Below, piece by piece: positions 13,750 through 20,462 of a stretch of 20,488 nucleotides of DNA (the stretch's first letter is position 1; each line of letters begins with the position of its first letter). Origin of the DNA: Butyricicoccus sp. (GTDB taxonomy: Bacteria > Bacillota > Clostridia > Oscillospirales > Butyricicoccaceae); assembly GCA_020025885.1 (NCBI GenBank), contig JAHHRJ010000041.1, forward strand, positions 1-20,488. The letters are read 5' to 3'. Under the pieces are notes generated by a model. The model searched no databases, had not been told where the DNA came from, and saw nothing but the letters and a program-made list of their open reading frames with translations. The position numbers and the translations under genes were made by a program.

Positions 13750-14757
13750 TTATACTCCTTCCAAGACGACCGCATGGCAGATGCCGGCAATGCCCTGCCC
13801 CTGTTGTACAGAAGTCGGGCTCATCAGAGCACCCGTTCCGGCGAAGATCACGCGCTTGAGCGTACCTTGTTCCATATGGGTCAGGATATCGCCGCAGAGT
13901 ACCGCCGCAGAACAGCCGCATCCAGAACCGCCTGCGTGCACATCTTGCGCGACACCATAGAGCAGAACACCACAGTCGTCATAACTTTCCCCAAGGTCGA
14001 TCCCATCCCGCTGGAACAACTCTTTCAGGAGATTGCTGCCAACACGGGCAAGGTCACCCGTCAGGATACGGTCATAATCGGCGGGCGTGGTATGGGTATC
14101 TTGGAACAAGTGGGACAGGGTATCATACGCGGCAGGTGCCATTGCAGCACCCATATTATTGGCATCTGTGACATCGAGATCCACCATCTGTCCGAATGTA
14201 ACATGTGTTACGCGGATATGCGATGGTTGGGTGCGCAAGAGCACAGCGCCAGCCGCGGTAGCCGTCCACTGTGCGGTGGGGGTACGCTGTCCGCCGTAGG
14301 CGAGTGGAAAGCGGTATTGCCGCTCGGCGGCACAGTAGTGGGAAGATGCCGCAGCACATAGATTGCGAGCGACACCGCCGTCTACAAAGCAGGAGCCAAC
14401 CGCCAAGCCTTCTGCCATGGTGGAACATGCACCATACAGCCCGACAAACGGTATATTTGTGGTCACAGAGGCGATAGAAGAACCGATACATTGGTTGAGC
14501 AGATCACCGGCAAGCAGTAGGTCAAGATCAGAAAGCTGCAAGCCGGATTTTTTGGTTGCTGTGTCGATCGCCATACGCTGCATGTGTGCTTCTGCCAGTT
14601 CCCAAGTCTTTTCACCAAAATGCGTGTCGCTGGAAACTACGTCAAACGTTCCATGCAGAGGACCTTCGCCTTCCTTTTGACCAACAACTGCTGCGTGAGA
14701 GCAAAGATATACAGGGTGATTCAGTGAGATTGTGCGCTGTCCCAGTCGTTTTGCCAT
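13750..14757 (-). CDS. spoVAD: Stage V sporulation protein AD (SpoVAD)
   Basis: SpoVAD is a thiolase-fold protein that binds dipicolinic acid and works with the SpoVA membrane channel in the forespore. The 335-residue length is normal. Recognisable segments are the N-terminal GQRTISLNHPVYLCSHAAVVGQKEGEGPL and DLLLAGDLLNQCIGSSIA at 79-96. Further on are FVGLYGACSTMAEGLAVG, VTHVTFGQMVDLDVTDANNMG (most of it conserved) and the C-terminal VIFAGTGALMSPTSVQQGQ. AGGAGGGG precedes the start. It is first in the transcript, driven by its own sigma-G promoter; the usual upstream gene spoVAC is not present here. Confidence 0.94.
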   Translation of the reverse strand: MAKRLGQRTISLNHPVYLCSHAAVVGQKEGEGPLHGTFDVVSSDTHFGEKTWELAEAHMQRMAIDTATKKSGLQLSDLDLLLAGDLLNQCIGSSIASVTTNIPFVGLYGACSTMAEGLAVGSCFVDGGVARNLCAAASSHYCAAERQYRFPLAYGGQRTPTAQWTATAAGAVLLRTQPSHIRVTHVTFGQMVDLDVTDANNMGAAMAPAAYDTLSHLFQDTHTTPADYDRILTGDLARVGSNLLKELFQRDGIDLGESYDDCGVLLYGVAQDVHAGGSGCGCSAAVLCGDILTHMEQGTLKRVIFAGTGALMSPTSVQQGQGIAGICHAVVLEGV

Positions 14758-14779
14758 AAAAATCCCCTCCTATGTGCAG

Positions 14780-14810
14780 TAGTATGGCATGGAAATTGGT
14801 GATTTATGCA
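14780..14810 (-). promoter_or_regulatory. Sigma-G promoter of spoVAD-spoVAE
   Basis: On the minus strand TGCATA (14805-14810), an 18-base spacer and CATACTA (14780-14786) match the forespore sigma-G consensus (TGnATA, 18 bases, CATnnTA) almost exactly. They sit 23 bases before the spoVAD start codon and just ahead of the AGGAGGGG site. Confidence 0.85.
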
Positions 14811-15183
14811 AATGGAAACGAATGTTGTGTTTGTGATTATGCGCAGGGATACCTAATAAAATAGGTACATAGGGATATAGGCTTAATCGATGCAGAGAAA
14901 AAAAGGAAATGACCGAACACAGGGCAATGCATATTTGTGCAAAATGATTGATTTGGGGCGGAAAGATATATCTGTATCGTGAAAAAATAAAGGGAGGGGT
15001 GCTATGGAGGTAAAAATATCCGCCTAAAATTCAAAGTTTTAGTGAGAAAATAAAGCATTTTTAGAAAGAAAATAGGGAAAAATGAGAGAAAATACATAAT
15101 TTATTCACAATTTTTGTTGAAATTATACAAATAAAAAATGCAAATGAATGGATAAAAAGTGCAAATTATTTAATTGCAAGTTC
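14811..15183. other. AT-rich intergenic stretch upstream of the PTS operon
   Basis: I see no gene here. A seven-codon ORF at 15004-15027 with a strong GGGAGGGG site lies upstream of the apparent PTS promoter and is probably not translated from that transcript. A small ACCTA / TAGGT repeat is near 14850, and TGCAA / TTGCA half-sites near 15157-15178 precede the -10 box and could bind a regulator. Confidence 0.4.
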
Positions 15184-15192
15184 TGGTAAAAT
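15184..15192 (+). promoter_or_regulatory. Extended -10 promoter of the PTS operon
   Basis: TGG-TAAAAT is an extended -10 box; the -35 at 17-base spacing (AATTAT) is weak, as extended -10 promoters allow. Transcription would start near 15198-15200, at the first base of the folded leader. No sigma-54 -12/-24 box, common for mannose-family PTS operons with LevR-type activators, was found. Confidence 0.5.
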
Positions 15193-15196
15193 AAAA

Positions 15197-15255
15197 CTCG
15201 TAGTTCAGGTGTTTCCTGCGATGCTTCCCATGGGGAGACACTGATAAATTACGAG
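15197..15255 (+). promoter_or_regulatory. Folded 5' leader of the PTS operon
   Basis: Two nested stems are visible. The outer one is CTCGTA (15197-15202) with TACGAG (15250-15255). The inner one is TCAG-g-TGTTTCC (15205-15216) with GGgAgACACTGA ending at 15244, about 11 pairs with one bulge and one G-T pair. It begins where transcription is predicted to start and ends 57 bases before the EIIB start codon. It may protect the mRNA or bind a regulator; I do not recognise a riboswitch class. Confidence 0.45.
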
Positions 15256-15312
15256 GAGAGAGGAGAAAGGAATCGCGTATCACAAAAGTCTGCGTAGAAA
15301 GGGGAAAGTAAC

Positions 15313-15789
15313 ATGCCAGACATTGTACTTACAAGAATTGACAACCGTTTGATCCACGGTCAGGTCGCAACCCAGTGGTGCGGCGTAGTAGGAGCAAACC
15401 TCCTGCTGGTGGCAAACGACTCTGTCGCAACTGATGAATTCCGTCAGGGACTCATGAACATGGCGGCTCCGGCTTATGCCCAGACCCGCTTCTTCACAAT
15501 CGAGAAAACCATCAACATCATCCATAAGGCTTCTGCAAGCCAGCACATTGCGATTATCTGCGAAAATCCGCAGGATGTTCTCAAGCTCGTAGAGGGCGGC
15601 GTACCGATTAAGAAACTCAACATTGGCAATATGCATATGGCAGATGGGAAGCGCCAGGTTGCAACTTCCGTAGCAGTTGACGATAATGATGTTGCAGCAT
15701 TCAAGAAATTGCAGGAGCTTGGTGTAGAACTGGAAATCAAGCGTGTTCCGGATACACCGGCTGAGAGTATTGATAAGCTATTCAAGTAA
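15313..15789 (+). CDS. PTS mannose/fructose/sorbose-family EIIB component
   Basis: This 158-residue cytoplasmic phosphotransfer domain passes phosphate from EIIA to the incoming sugar. The active site is plain: RIDNRLIHGQVATQW with phospho-accepting His15. The length is standard. AAGGGG precedes the start. It is the first gene of the operon EIIB-EIIC-EIID-unknown-EIIA-agaS. The AgaS-type isomerase at the end points to galactosamine or N-acetylgalactosamine rather than mannose as substrate, making this an AgaB/AgaV-like protein; that assignment is inferred from context. Confidence 0.93.
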   Translation: MPDIVLTRIDNRLIHGQVATQWCGVVGANLLLVANDSVATDEFRQGLMNMAAPAYAQTRFFTIEKTINIIHKASASQHIAIICENPQDVLKLVEGGVPIKKLNIGNMHMADGKRQVATSVAVDDNDVAAFKKLQELGVELEIKRVPDTPAESIDKLFK

Positions 15790-15842
15790 TTTTTTCGTTT
15801 GAACAGATTTTTTGGATGTGAATTATCTGGAAAGGAGCAAAA

Positions 15843-16682
15843 ATGGGACAGATTACAATTATCCAGGCCTTGCTGGTTTTTGTCGTTGCATTTATCATGG
15901 GCATCGACCAGTTCAGCTTCTTGGAGTCTCTGTATCAGCCAATCGTAACATGTCCGCTCATCGGTGCCATCCTTGGCAACTTTGAACTGGGTATCGTTGT
16001 CGGTGGTGCATATCAGCTTATTCAGATTGGTAGTATGCCGATCGGCGGCGCACAGCCTCCGAATGCAATCCTCGGCGGTATCATGGCAACCGTATTCGCA
16101 GTATCGCTCAACATGGAGCCTACGGCAGATGGTGTCGGTGCTGCAATGGGTCTTGCAATTCCTTTTGCAGTATTTGGTCAGTATGCAGTTACCCTGACCT
16201 TTACCATCATGTCTGGTATGATGGCTAAGGCTGACAAATGTGCAGAAAATGCAGATGTCAAGGGTATCCGCAACATCAACTTCACAGAAATGGCGATCCT
16301 AGGCACCCTGTTCGGTCTGCTGGCTGTTGGCGGTCTGTACGGCGGCACTCTGCTGGGTGAGACCCTCAAGAACCTGTCTTATAGCTGGTCTTGGGTAATG
16401 GCTGGTCTGGATGCAGCTGGCGGCGCGATGAAGTTCGTTGGTTTCGCAATCCTGATGAAGGTCATGATGTCTAATGAGATGTGGGGATTCCTGCTCGCAG
16501 GCTTTGCAATGGCTCTGCTTTGCAGTGCAAATAAGAGCACCGCTGGCGCAACTCTGGTTCTGTGTGCATTCGTAGGTATCGCGATTTCAATCTATGACTT
16601 CACAATCCACACCAAAATCAAGGCAAATGCTGGTGCAGCCATGAGTATGGGCAATATGGGAGGCGACGAAGATGGCATATAA
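15843..16682 (+). CDS. PTS mannose-family EIIC permease component
   Basis: The 279-residue integral membrane subunit, with EIID, forms the sugar channel. It has the family N-terminus ALLVFVVAFIMGIDQFSFLE, the conserved Gly/Pro-rich block GAYQLIQIGSMPIGGAQPPNAILGG (residues 55-79 approximately), and about eight further hydrophobic segments. GGAAAGGAG lies 5 bases before the start. Its stop codon overlaps the EIID start by 11 bases, so the two membrane subunits are translationally coupled. Confidence 0.93.
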   Translation: MGQITIIQALLVFVVAFIMGIDQFSFLESLYQPIVTCPLIGAILGNFELGIVVGGAYQLIQIGSMPIGGAQPPNAILGGIMATVFAVSLNMEPTADGVGAAMGLAIPFAVFGQYAVTLTFTIMSGMMAKADKCAENADVKGIRNINFTEMAILGTLFGLLAVGGLYGGTLLGETLKNLSYSWSWVMAGLDAAGGAMKFVGFAILMKVMMSNEMWGFLLAGFAMALLCSANKSTAGATLVLCAFVGIAISIYDFTIHTKIKANAGAAMSMGNMGGDEDGI

Positions 16683-17673
16683 TATTCCTGACAAGTACCA
16701 AGATCTGACGCCAGCCCCACAGCTGGACAAGAAGACCTTGAACAAGATGGTTTGGATGTCTTGCTTCCTTCAGGCTTCGTTTAACTACGAAAGAATGCAG
16801 GCTTGTGGCTGGCTGTGGTCTATGCTGCCTGGTTTGCAGAAGATCCATACCAACAAGGAAGACCTTAAGGCTTCTATGGCACATAATCTGGATTTTCTCA
16901 ATACCCACCCATTCCTCGTAACTTTCGTTATGGGTATTGTACTCTCCTTGGAGCAGAATAAGGTCGATACACAAACCATCCGCTCTGTACGTATTTCCGC
17001 TGCTGGCCCTCTGGGCGGCATCGGTGACGCGCTGTTCTGGCTGACCCTCGTTCCGATTACCGCAGGTCTGACTGCGAATATCGCAATGGAAGGCAACATC
17101 CTCGGCGCCGTCCTATTCTTACTGATTTTTAACGTATGTCAGTTTGTAATTCGTTGGTGGCTGATGCACTGGTCTTACGGACTGGGTACAAAGGCTGTTA
17201 CCATGCTGACTTCCAATGCAAAGGAATTCACCCGTGCTGCGAGCATCTTGGGCGTATTCGTTGTTGGCGGTCTGATTGCAAACTACGGCAACACTACACT
17301 GCGTATTATTGTTGGCAACCCTGCAATCAATATCCAGGGGTTGCTCGACGGTATTCTGCCGAAGCTGCTTCCGCTGCTCATTACACTCGGTATCTACATG
17401 CTCATTAAGAAGGGCTGGACACCGGTGAAGTGCATTATGCTGATCCTCATTGTTGGTATCGGCGGCTGTGCATTTGGTATCTGGAGCGGCGACTCTAAGG
17501 CGATGGACGAAAACGGCAATAGCATTCTTGGCGGCTACAACCCGCTGGTTCAGTGGTATGAGTACCCAGCTCCACCTGCTCCGGAAAAGACTGGTCAGCA
17601 GGCATGGGATGCACTTGGCAAGGTTGTAGTTGACCTGCAAGATCAGGGTGCTACCGTAACCATGCCAAAATAA
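16672..17673 (+). CDS. PTS mannose-family EIID component with an extended C-terminus
   Basis: This is the second membrane subunit of the sugar channel. The N-terminal cytoplasmic part has LDKKTLNKMVWMSCFLQASFNYERMQ, GWLWSMLPGL and HNLDFLNTHPFL, and the core has IRISAAGPLGGIGDALFW-like sequence (SVRISAAGPLGGIGDALFWL), all family signatures. At 333 residues it is roughly 50 longer than most EIID proteins; the extra part is a soluble tail after the last helix (from about residue 275) that includes YEYPAPPAPEKTGQQAW. The start overlaps EIIC, with GGGAGG as its ribosome binding site inside EIIC. Confidence 0.92.
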   Translation: MAYNIPDKYQDLTPAPQLDKKTLNKMVWMSCFLQASFNYERMQACGWLWSMLPGLQKIHTNKEDLKASMAHNLDFLNTHPFLVTFVMGIVLSLEQNKVDTQTIRSVRISAAGPLGGIGDALFWLTLVPITAGLTANIAMEGNILGAVLFLLIFNVCQFVIRWWLMHWSYGLGTKAVTMLTSNAKEFTRAASILGVFVVGGLIANYGNTTLRIIVGNPAINIQGLLDGILPKLLPLLITLGIYMLIKKGWTPVKCIMLILIVGIGGCAFGIWSGDSKAMDENGNSILGGYNPLVQWYEYPAPPAPEKTGQQAWDALGKVVVDLQDQGATVTMPK

Positions 17674-17684
17674 TCGAATGTTCC

Positions 17685-17702
17685 GCTATGTGAAAGCATA
17701 GC
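17685..17702 (+). other. Hairpin after EIID
   Basis: A 6-bp stem (GCTATG / CATAGC) has a 6-base loop, 12 bases after the EIID stop and without a T run. It may stabilise the upstream mRNA segment rather than terminate it. Confidence 0.4.
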
Positions 17703-17717
17703 AGATCGGTCAAACGA

Positions 17718-17747
17718 GGGGGGAATGACAAATTGTGCATTTCCCCC
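17718..17747 (+). promoter_or_regulatory. Hairpin that would hide the leader ORF's ribosome binding site
   Basis: GGGGGGAATG (17718-17727) can pair over 10 positions (one G-T) with CATTTCCCCC (17738-17747). The paired bases include both the purine-rich ribosome binding site and the ATG of the 18-codon ORF, so folding would block its translation and, through coupling, that of the next gene. Confidence 0.5.
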
Positions 17748-17781
17748 ATGTTTTAACCAGAGAAATTGGGTGTTTCTGTGA
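17725..17781 (+). CDS. Possible 18-residue leader peptide
   Basis: A short ORF starts at ATG 17725 right after a strong GAGGGGGG site and encodes MTNCAFPPCFNQRNWVFL. Its TGA (17779-17781) overlaps a GTG at 17778 in the frame of the next gene (GTGA), an arrangement used for translational coupling. The peptide has no known relatives that I recognise. Either it is a genuine coupled leader, or the strong site belongs to it by chance. The upstream hairpin makes a regulatory role plausible. Confidence 0.4.
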   Translation: MTNCAFPPCFNQRNWVFL

Positions 17782-18449
17782 GTGTATTAACTGCATCTAT
17801 TATCTTTGTCGCCTTTCTCAGTTATGTTGGATTCCAGATGGCGAAAAACTTTGAGCTTAGAAACTTGAATCTGAGCCTGCAAAAGCAGGACTATGAGACC
17901 GTCGAGCAGCTCTGCACCATGCCAATGGTACGGAAACTCTTGGGGCAGTATGTCAGTGACCTCTATCAGCTTCGCGGTTATTATATGGGGCAAAATACTG
18001 AAAAATTTGAACAGCATTTGCACAAAATGCTGGAAACCACTTATCCAAATGTCGATGACAAAAAGAGCTTTTTGGAGCAATATTATCATACATTTCTGCT
18101 CAAAGAGCAGAGGAGATATGCGGACTGGATGCTCGAAGGCATCCGCGCACTGGGTGACCCACTATTTACCCAGTACAATAAGCAAGCCTACTGCGTTATG
18201 CTGGATAAGCGTAACGATCTGATAGATGAAATGATTGATACGATCAATTCAAAAAAGTATTATGGATTTCCGCTGGGCGTGATACTGTTTATGATCGGAA
18301 AACAGTATGAAGACCTGCAAGATGATAAAAATGCGGAAATCTACTATCAAAATGCGAAAGTGTGTTTCCATCCAAGCGCGATTTATGTTCCAGTCATTGA
18401 GAAAAAGCTGGAGCGTTTGGCGCCGCAGGCGGAGGCTGCACCTGCCTGA
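17778..18449 (+). CDS. Unknown membrane-anchored protein in the PTS operon
   Basis: I do not recognise this protein. It has one N-terminal membrane helix (VLTASIIFVAFLSYVGFQM) and a cytoplasmic-looking, mainly helical domain of about 200 residues with repeated Tyr/Leu/Lys-rich helices that resemble TPR-like repeats (GKQYEDLQDDKNAEIYYQNA near the end). The open frame can also begin at TTG 17766 (227 residues), but that codon has no good ribosome binding site. GTG 17778 (223 residues) overlaps the stop of the 18-codon ORF, so I favour it. Lying between EIID and EIIA, it may scaffold or modulate the transporter; that is inference. Confidence 0.7.
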   Translation: MSVLTASIIFVAFLSYVGFQMAKNFELRNLNLSLQKQDYETVEQLCTMPMVRKLLGQYVSDLYQLRGYYMGQNTEKFEQHLHKMLETTYPNVDDKKSFLEQYYHTFLLKEQRRYADWMLEGIRALGDPLFTQYNKQAYCVMLDKRNDLIDEMIDTINSKKYYGFPLGVILFMIGKQYEDLQDDKNAEIYYQNAKVCFHPSAIYVPVIEKKLERLAPQAEAAPA

Positions 18450-18502
18450 ATTCTAACGAATACAGGCAAATATAAATATCATTATAGACAGGAGAATGAA
18501 AC

Positions 18503-18931
18503 ATGATCGGATTGGTAGTAACAGGACATGCAAACTTTGCCTCGGGACTTACAAGCTCAGTGAATTTGATCGCTGGCGAACAGGAGGCTTATCGTTATAT
18601 AGATTTCCTTCCGACTTACAGTCTGGAGGACTTGGCACGTGAGCTGACAAAGGCATTTGATGACCTCAAGGATTGCGAAGGCATTCTGGTATTCTCAGAC
18701 CTTATGGGCGGCACACCGTTTAAGACCGCAGTTGAAGTTGGCTTCCCGCGTGGCAATGTCAATGTTCTGGCTGGTACCAGCCTGCCAATGCTGCTGGAAA
18801 TTGTAATGTCTCGTAAGTTCATTGAGGATCTCGAGGATCTCACCCAGACTGCAATGGAAGTTGGTACAGAAGGTGTTGCCCGCTATACATTCCAGAAGGT
18901 TGAGACAATTGAGCCAGAGGACGGTATCTAA
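18503..18931 (+). CDS. PTS mannose-family EIIA component
   Basis: This 142-residue cytoplasmic phosphocarrier takes phosphate from HPr and hands it to EIIB. The active site TGHANFASGL contains phospho-accepting His9, and FSDLMGGTPFKTAVE (about residues 64-78) is the conserved second block. The length is typical for a free-standing EIIA. GGAG lies 8 bases before the start. The stop codon TAA is also the target site of MITE copy 2; removing the MITE leaves the reading frame and stop unchanged. Confidence 0.93.
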   Translation: MIGLVVTGHANFASGLTSSVNLIAGEQEAYRYIDFLPTYSLEDLARELTKAFDDLKDCEGILVFSDLMGGTPFKTAVEVGFPRGNVNVLAGTSLPMLLEIVMSRKFIEDLEDLTQTAMEVGTEGVARYTFQKVETIEPEDGI

Positions 18932-19092
18932 GGCAACACCGCACAATGTCATCTGCGGCGCTTTACGAAAATTTTGCGCCATAAATTCGTTGTGAATCCT
19001 TGAAATCCACCAAGGATTCCTGCGGATTCACGCCTTTTTCTGACGAGAAATTTTTCCGAAAATCGCTCTTGCTGAATTATGCGGTATTATCC
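18932..19092 (+). mobile_element. MITE copy 2 (161 bp), inside the sugar operon
   Basis: The element is about 95% identical to the one at 8445-8604 and in the same orientation, with terminal inverted repeats GGCAACACCGCACAAT and ATTATGCGGTATTATCC. TAA flanks it on both sides (18929-18931, the EIIA stop, and 19093-19095), the apparent target duplication. It contains the stem GTGAATCC (18992-18999) / GGATTCAC (19024-19031) followed by GCCTTTTT, a terminator-like structure on the operon's sense strand, and an alternative inner stem GAATCCTTG / CAAGGATTC that would compete with it. Confidence 0.87.
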
Positions 19093-19125
19093 TAAGTTTA
19101 GGATCCAATTATAAAAGATGCCTCT

Positions 19126-19151
19126 CCAAGATGCCGCGTGAGGTATCTTGG
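19126..19151 (+). promoter_or_regulatory. Hairpin upstream of agaS
   Basis: A 10-bp stem CCAAGATGCC / GGTATCTTGG (one G-T pair) has a 6-base loop and ends 34 bases before the agaS start. A TATAAA-like box just upstream (near 19110) has no convincing -35. There is no T run, so a terminator is unlikely; an mRNA processing or stability role is possible. Confidence 0.4.
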
Positions 19152-19185
19152 GGAAGATGCACTGAGCTGAAAGGAGCAGAAAACA

Positions 19186-20367
19186 ATGAAAACAATTTTT
19201 GGCGTTAGTGAAGAGAAGATGAAGGAAACTTCCTCTGTCTTTACTCTGACAGAGATCTATCAGCAGCCTGCAACTTGGGAGAAGACCTGTGCACAGATTG
19301 CAGCGCACAAGGACGAGATCAAGAAGTTTATGGATCAGGTTCTGACCAGTGAGGATTTTGATGTAATTCTCACTGGTGCAGGCACCAGTGAGTTTGTGGG
19401 CAATGCACTGTTCCCACATCTGACTCGCCTGTTTCACCACAAGGTAAAGTCCTATGGTACAACCGATCTGGTTGCAACTCCAGAAGCATACCTGTCCCGC
19501 ACAAAGCCAACTCTGCTGGTAAGCTTTGGTCGCTCTGGCAACTCTCCAGAGTCTGTTGGTGCAATTGACGTTGCTGAGGCAGTATGTGACAACGTTTACC
19601 ATCTGTTTGTAACCTGCAACAAGGACGGCGCACTGTCCAAGCGTGCAGATACCACGGATAACTGCTATGCAATTAACCTGACAGATGAGACCCACGACCA
19701 GAGCTTTGCAATGACTTCGAGCTTCTCGAACATGTATTTGGCAACTTATCTGTGTTTCCATCTGGACGAGCTGGAGCAGGTAACTGCACAGGTCAAGGAG
19801 ATCGGCGCAGCTGGTCAGAAGTTCCTTGATGGCAAGTTCGACGCAGCACAGAAGATTGTAGACGGCTTCCAGTTCGACCGCATCGTTTACCTCGGCAGCA
19901 ATACCCTCAAGGGTACTGCACAGGAGTCTGCACTCAAGATGCTGGAGCTGACTGCTGGTCAGGTTGTTACCATGTATGATACCCCTCTGGGCTTCCGTCA
20001 TGGTCCGAAGTCCATCGTAGATGACAAGACTCTGACTGTTGTATATCTGAGCGATGACGCATACACCAGACAGTACGAAGTCGATCTCATCAAGGAGATG
20101 AGCAGTCAGCGCAAGGCAAACCAGATCGTTGCAGTCATGTCCGAAGCAGACGATGCTGTATCTGCACTCGTTGACCATACCGTTGTATTTGATCTTGACA
20201 GTGCACATGAGAATGTACTGCTGGGTTTGGACTATATCCTGTTTGCACAGACACTGGCTGTTCTGAAGTCGCTGGCTCTGGGCATCACTCCGGATAATCC
20301 GTGTCCAACTGGTGAGGTAAACCGCGTGGTTAAGGGTGTTACCCTGTATCCGTATACTCGCAAGTAA
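19186..20367 (+). CDS. agaS: AgaS-type SIS-domain sugar isomerase/deaminase
   Basis: The 393-residue protein has two SIS (sugar isomerase) domains and belongs to the AgaS group, which converts galactosamine-6-phosphate to tagatose-6-phosphate with loss of ammonia. Landmarks are LTGAGTSEFVGNAL at 62-75, SFGRSGNSPESVGAID at 113-128 (phosphosugar-binding Ser/Thr loop), QESALKMLELTAGQV around 246-260, and LGFRHGPKS at 268-276. AAAGGAG precedes the start. It follows the PTS genes, from which MITE copy 2 separates it; before the insertion the gap would have been about 90 bases. GlmS-like or FrlB-like isomerases are the alternatives, but AgaS fits best. Confidence 0.85.
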   Translation: MKTIFGVSEEKMKETSSVFTLTEIYQQPATWEKTCAQIAAHKDEIKKFMDQVLTSEDFDVILTGAGTSEFVGNALFPHLTRLFHHKVKSYGTTDLVATPEAYLSRTKPTLLVSFGRSGNSPESVGAIDVAEAVCDNVYHLFVTCNKDGALSKRADTTDNCYAINLTDETHDQSFAMTSSFSNMYLATYLCFHLDELEQVTAQVKEIGAAGQKFLDGKFDAAQKIVDGFQFDRIVYLGSNTLKGTAQESALKMLELTAGQVVTMYDTPLGFRHGPKSIVDDKTLTVVYLSDDAYTRQYEVDLIKEMSSQRKANQIVAVMSEADDAVSALVDHTVVFDLDSAHENVLLGLDYILFAQTLAVLKSLALGITPDNPCPTGEVNRVVKGVTLYPYTRK

Positions 20368-20370
20368 TGG

Positions 20371-20407
20371 CAAAAAAACATGGATTGCCCGAATGGGCAG
20401 TCCATGT
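20371..20407. terminator. Terminator after agaS, stronger on the minus strand
   Basis: A 13-bp stem (ACATGGATTGCCC / GGGCAGTCCATGT, one G-T pair) has a GAAT loop. A run of seven A precedes it (20372-20378), which is a T run for minus-strand transcripts; on the plus strand only CCTTACC follows. It would stop a leftward transcript from beyond the window most efficiently and the agaS operon less so. Confidence 0.65.
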
Positions 20408-20419
20408 CCTTACCATAAA

Positions 20420-20462
20420 GTGCCGTAAAGCCCCTGCCTTTAGGCATGAGGATATAAGGCAC
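20420..20462 (+). mobile_element. Hairpin resembling an IS200/IS605 element end, partial
   Basis: GTGCC (20420-20424) pairs with GGCAC (20458-20462) around an inner hairpin CCCCTGCC-TTTA-GGCATGAGG. The inner hairpin closely resembles the one at 26-46 (CCCCTGTC-TTTA-GACATGGGG). TTAC, a known target motif of some IS200/IS605 elements, lies at 20410-20413. It could be the left end of a second element continuing past the window, or a relic. No ORF can be assigned in the last 25 bases, which hold a small CCCT / AGGG repeat. Confidence 0.45.

Noticed and set aside
15004..15027. Seven-codon ORF MEVKISA with a strong ribosome binding site
   Set aside because: It lies upstream of the apparent PTS promoter, so it is probably not on that transcript; too short to support on its own.
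19087..20373. Minus-strand open frame of 428 codons opposite agaS
   Set aside because: It is the antisense of a well-conserved SIS protein, rich in Cys and His as such shadows are, with no start signal.
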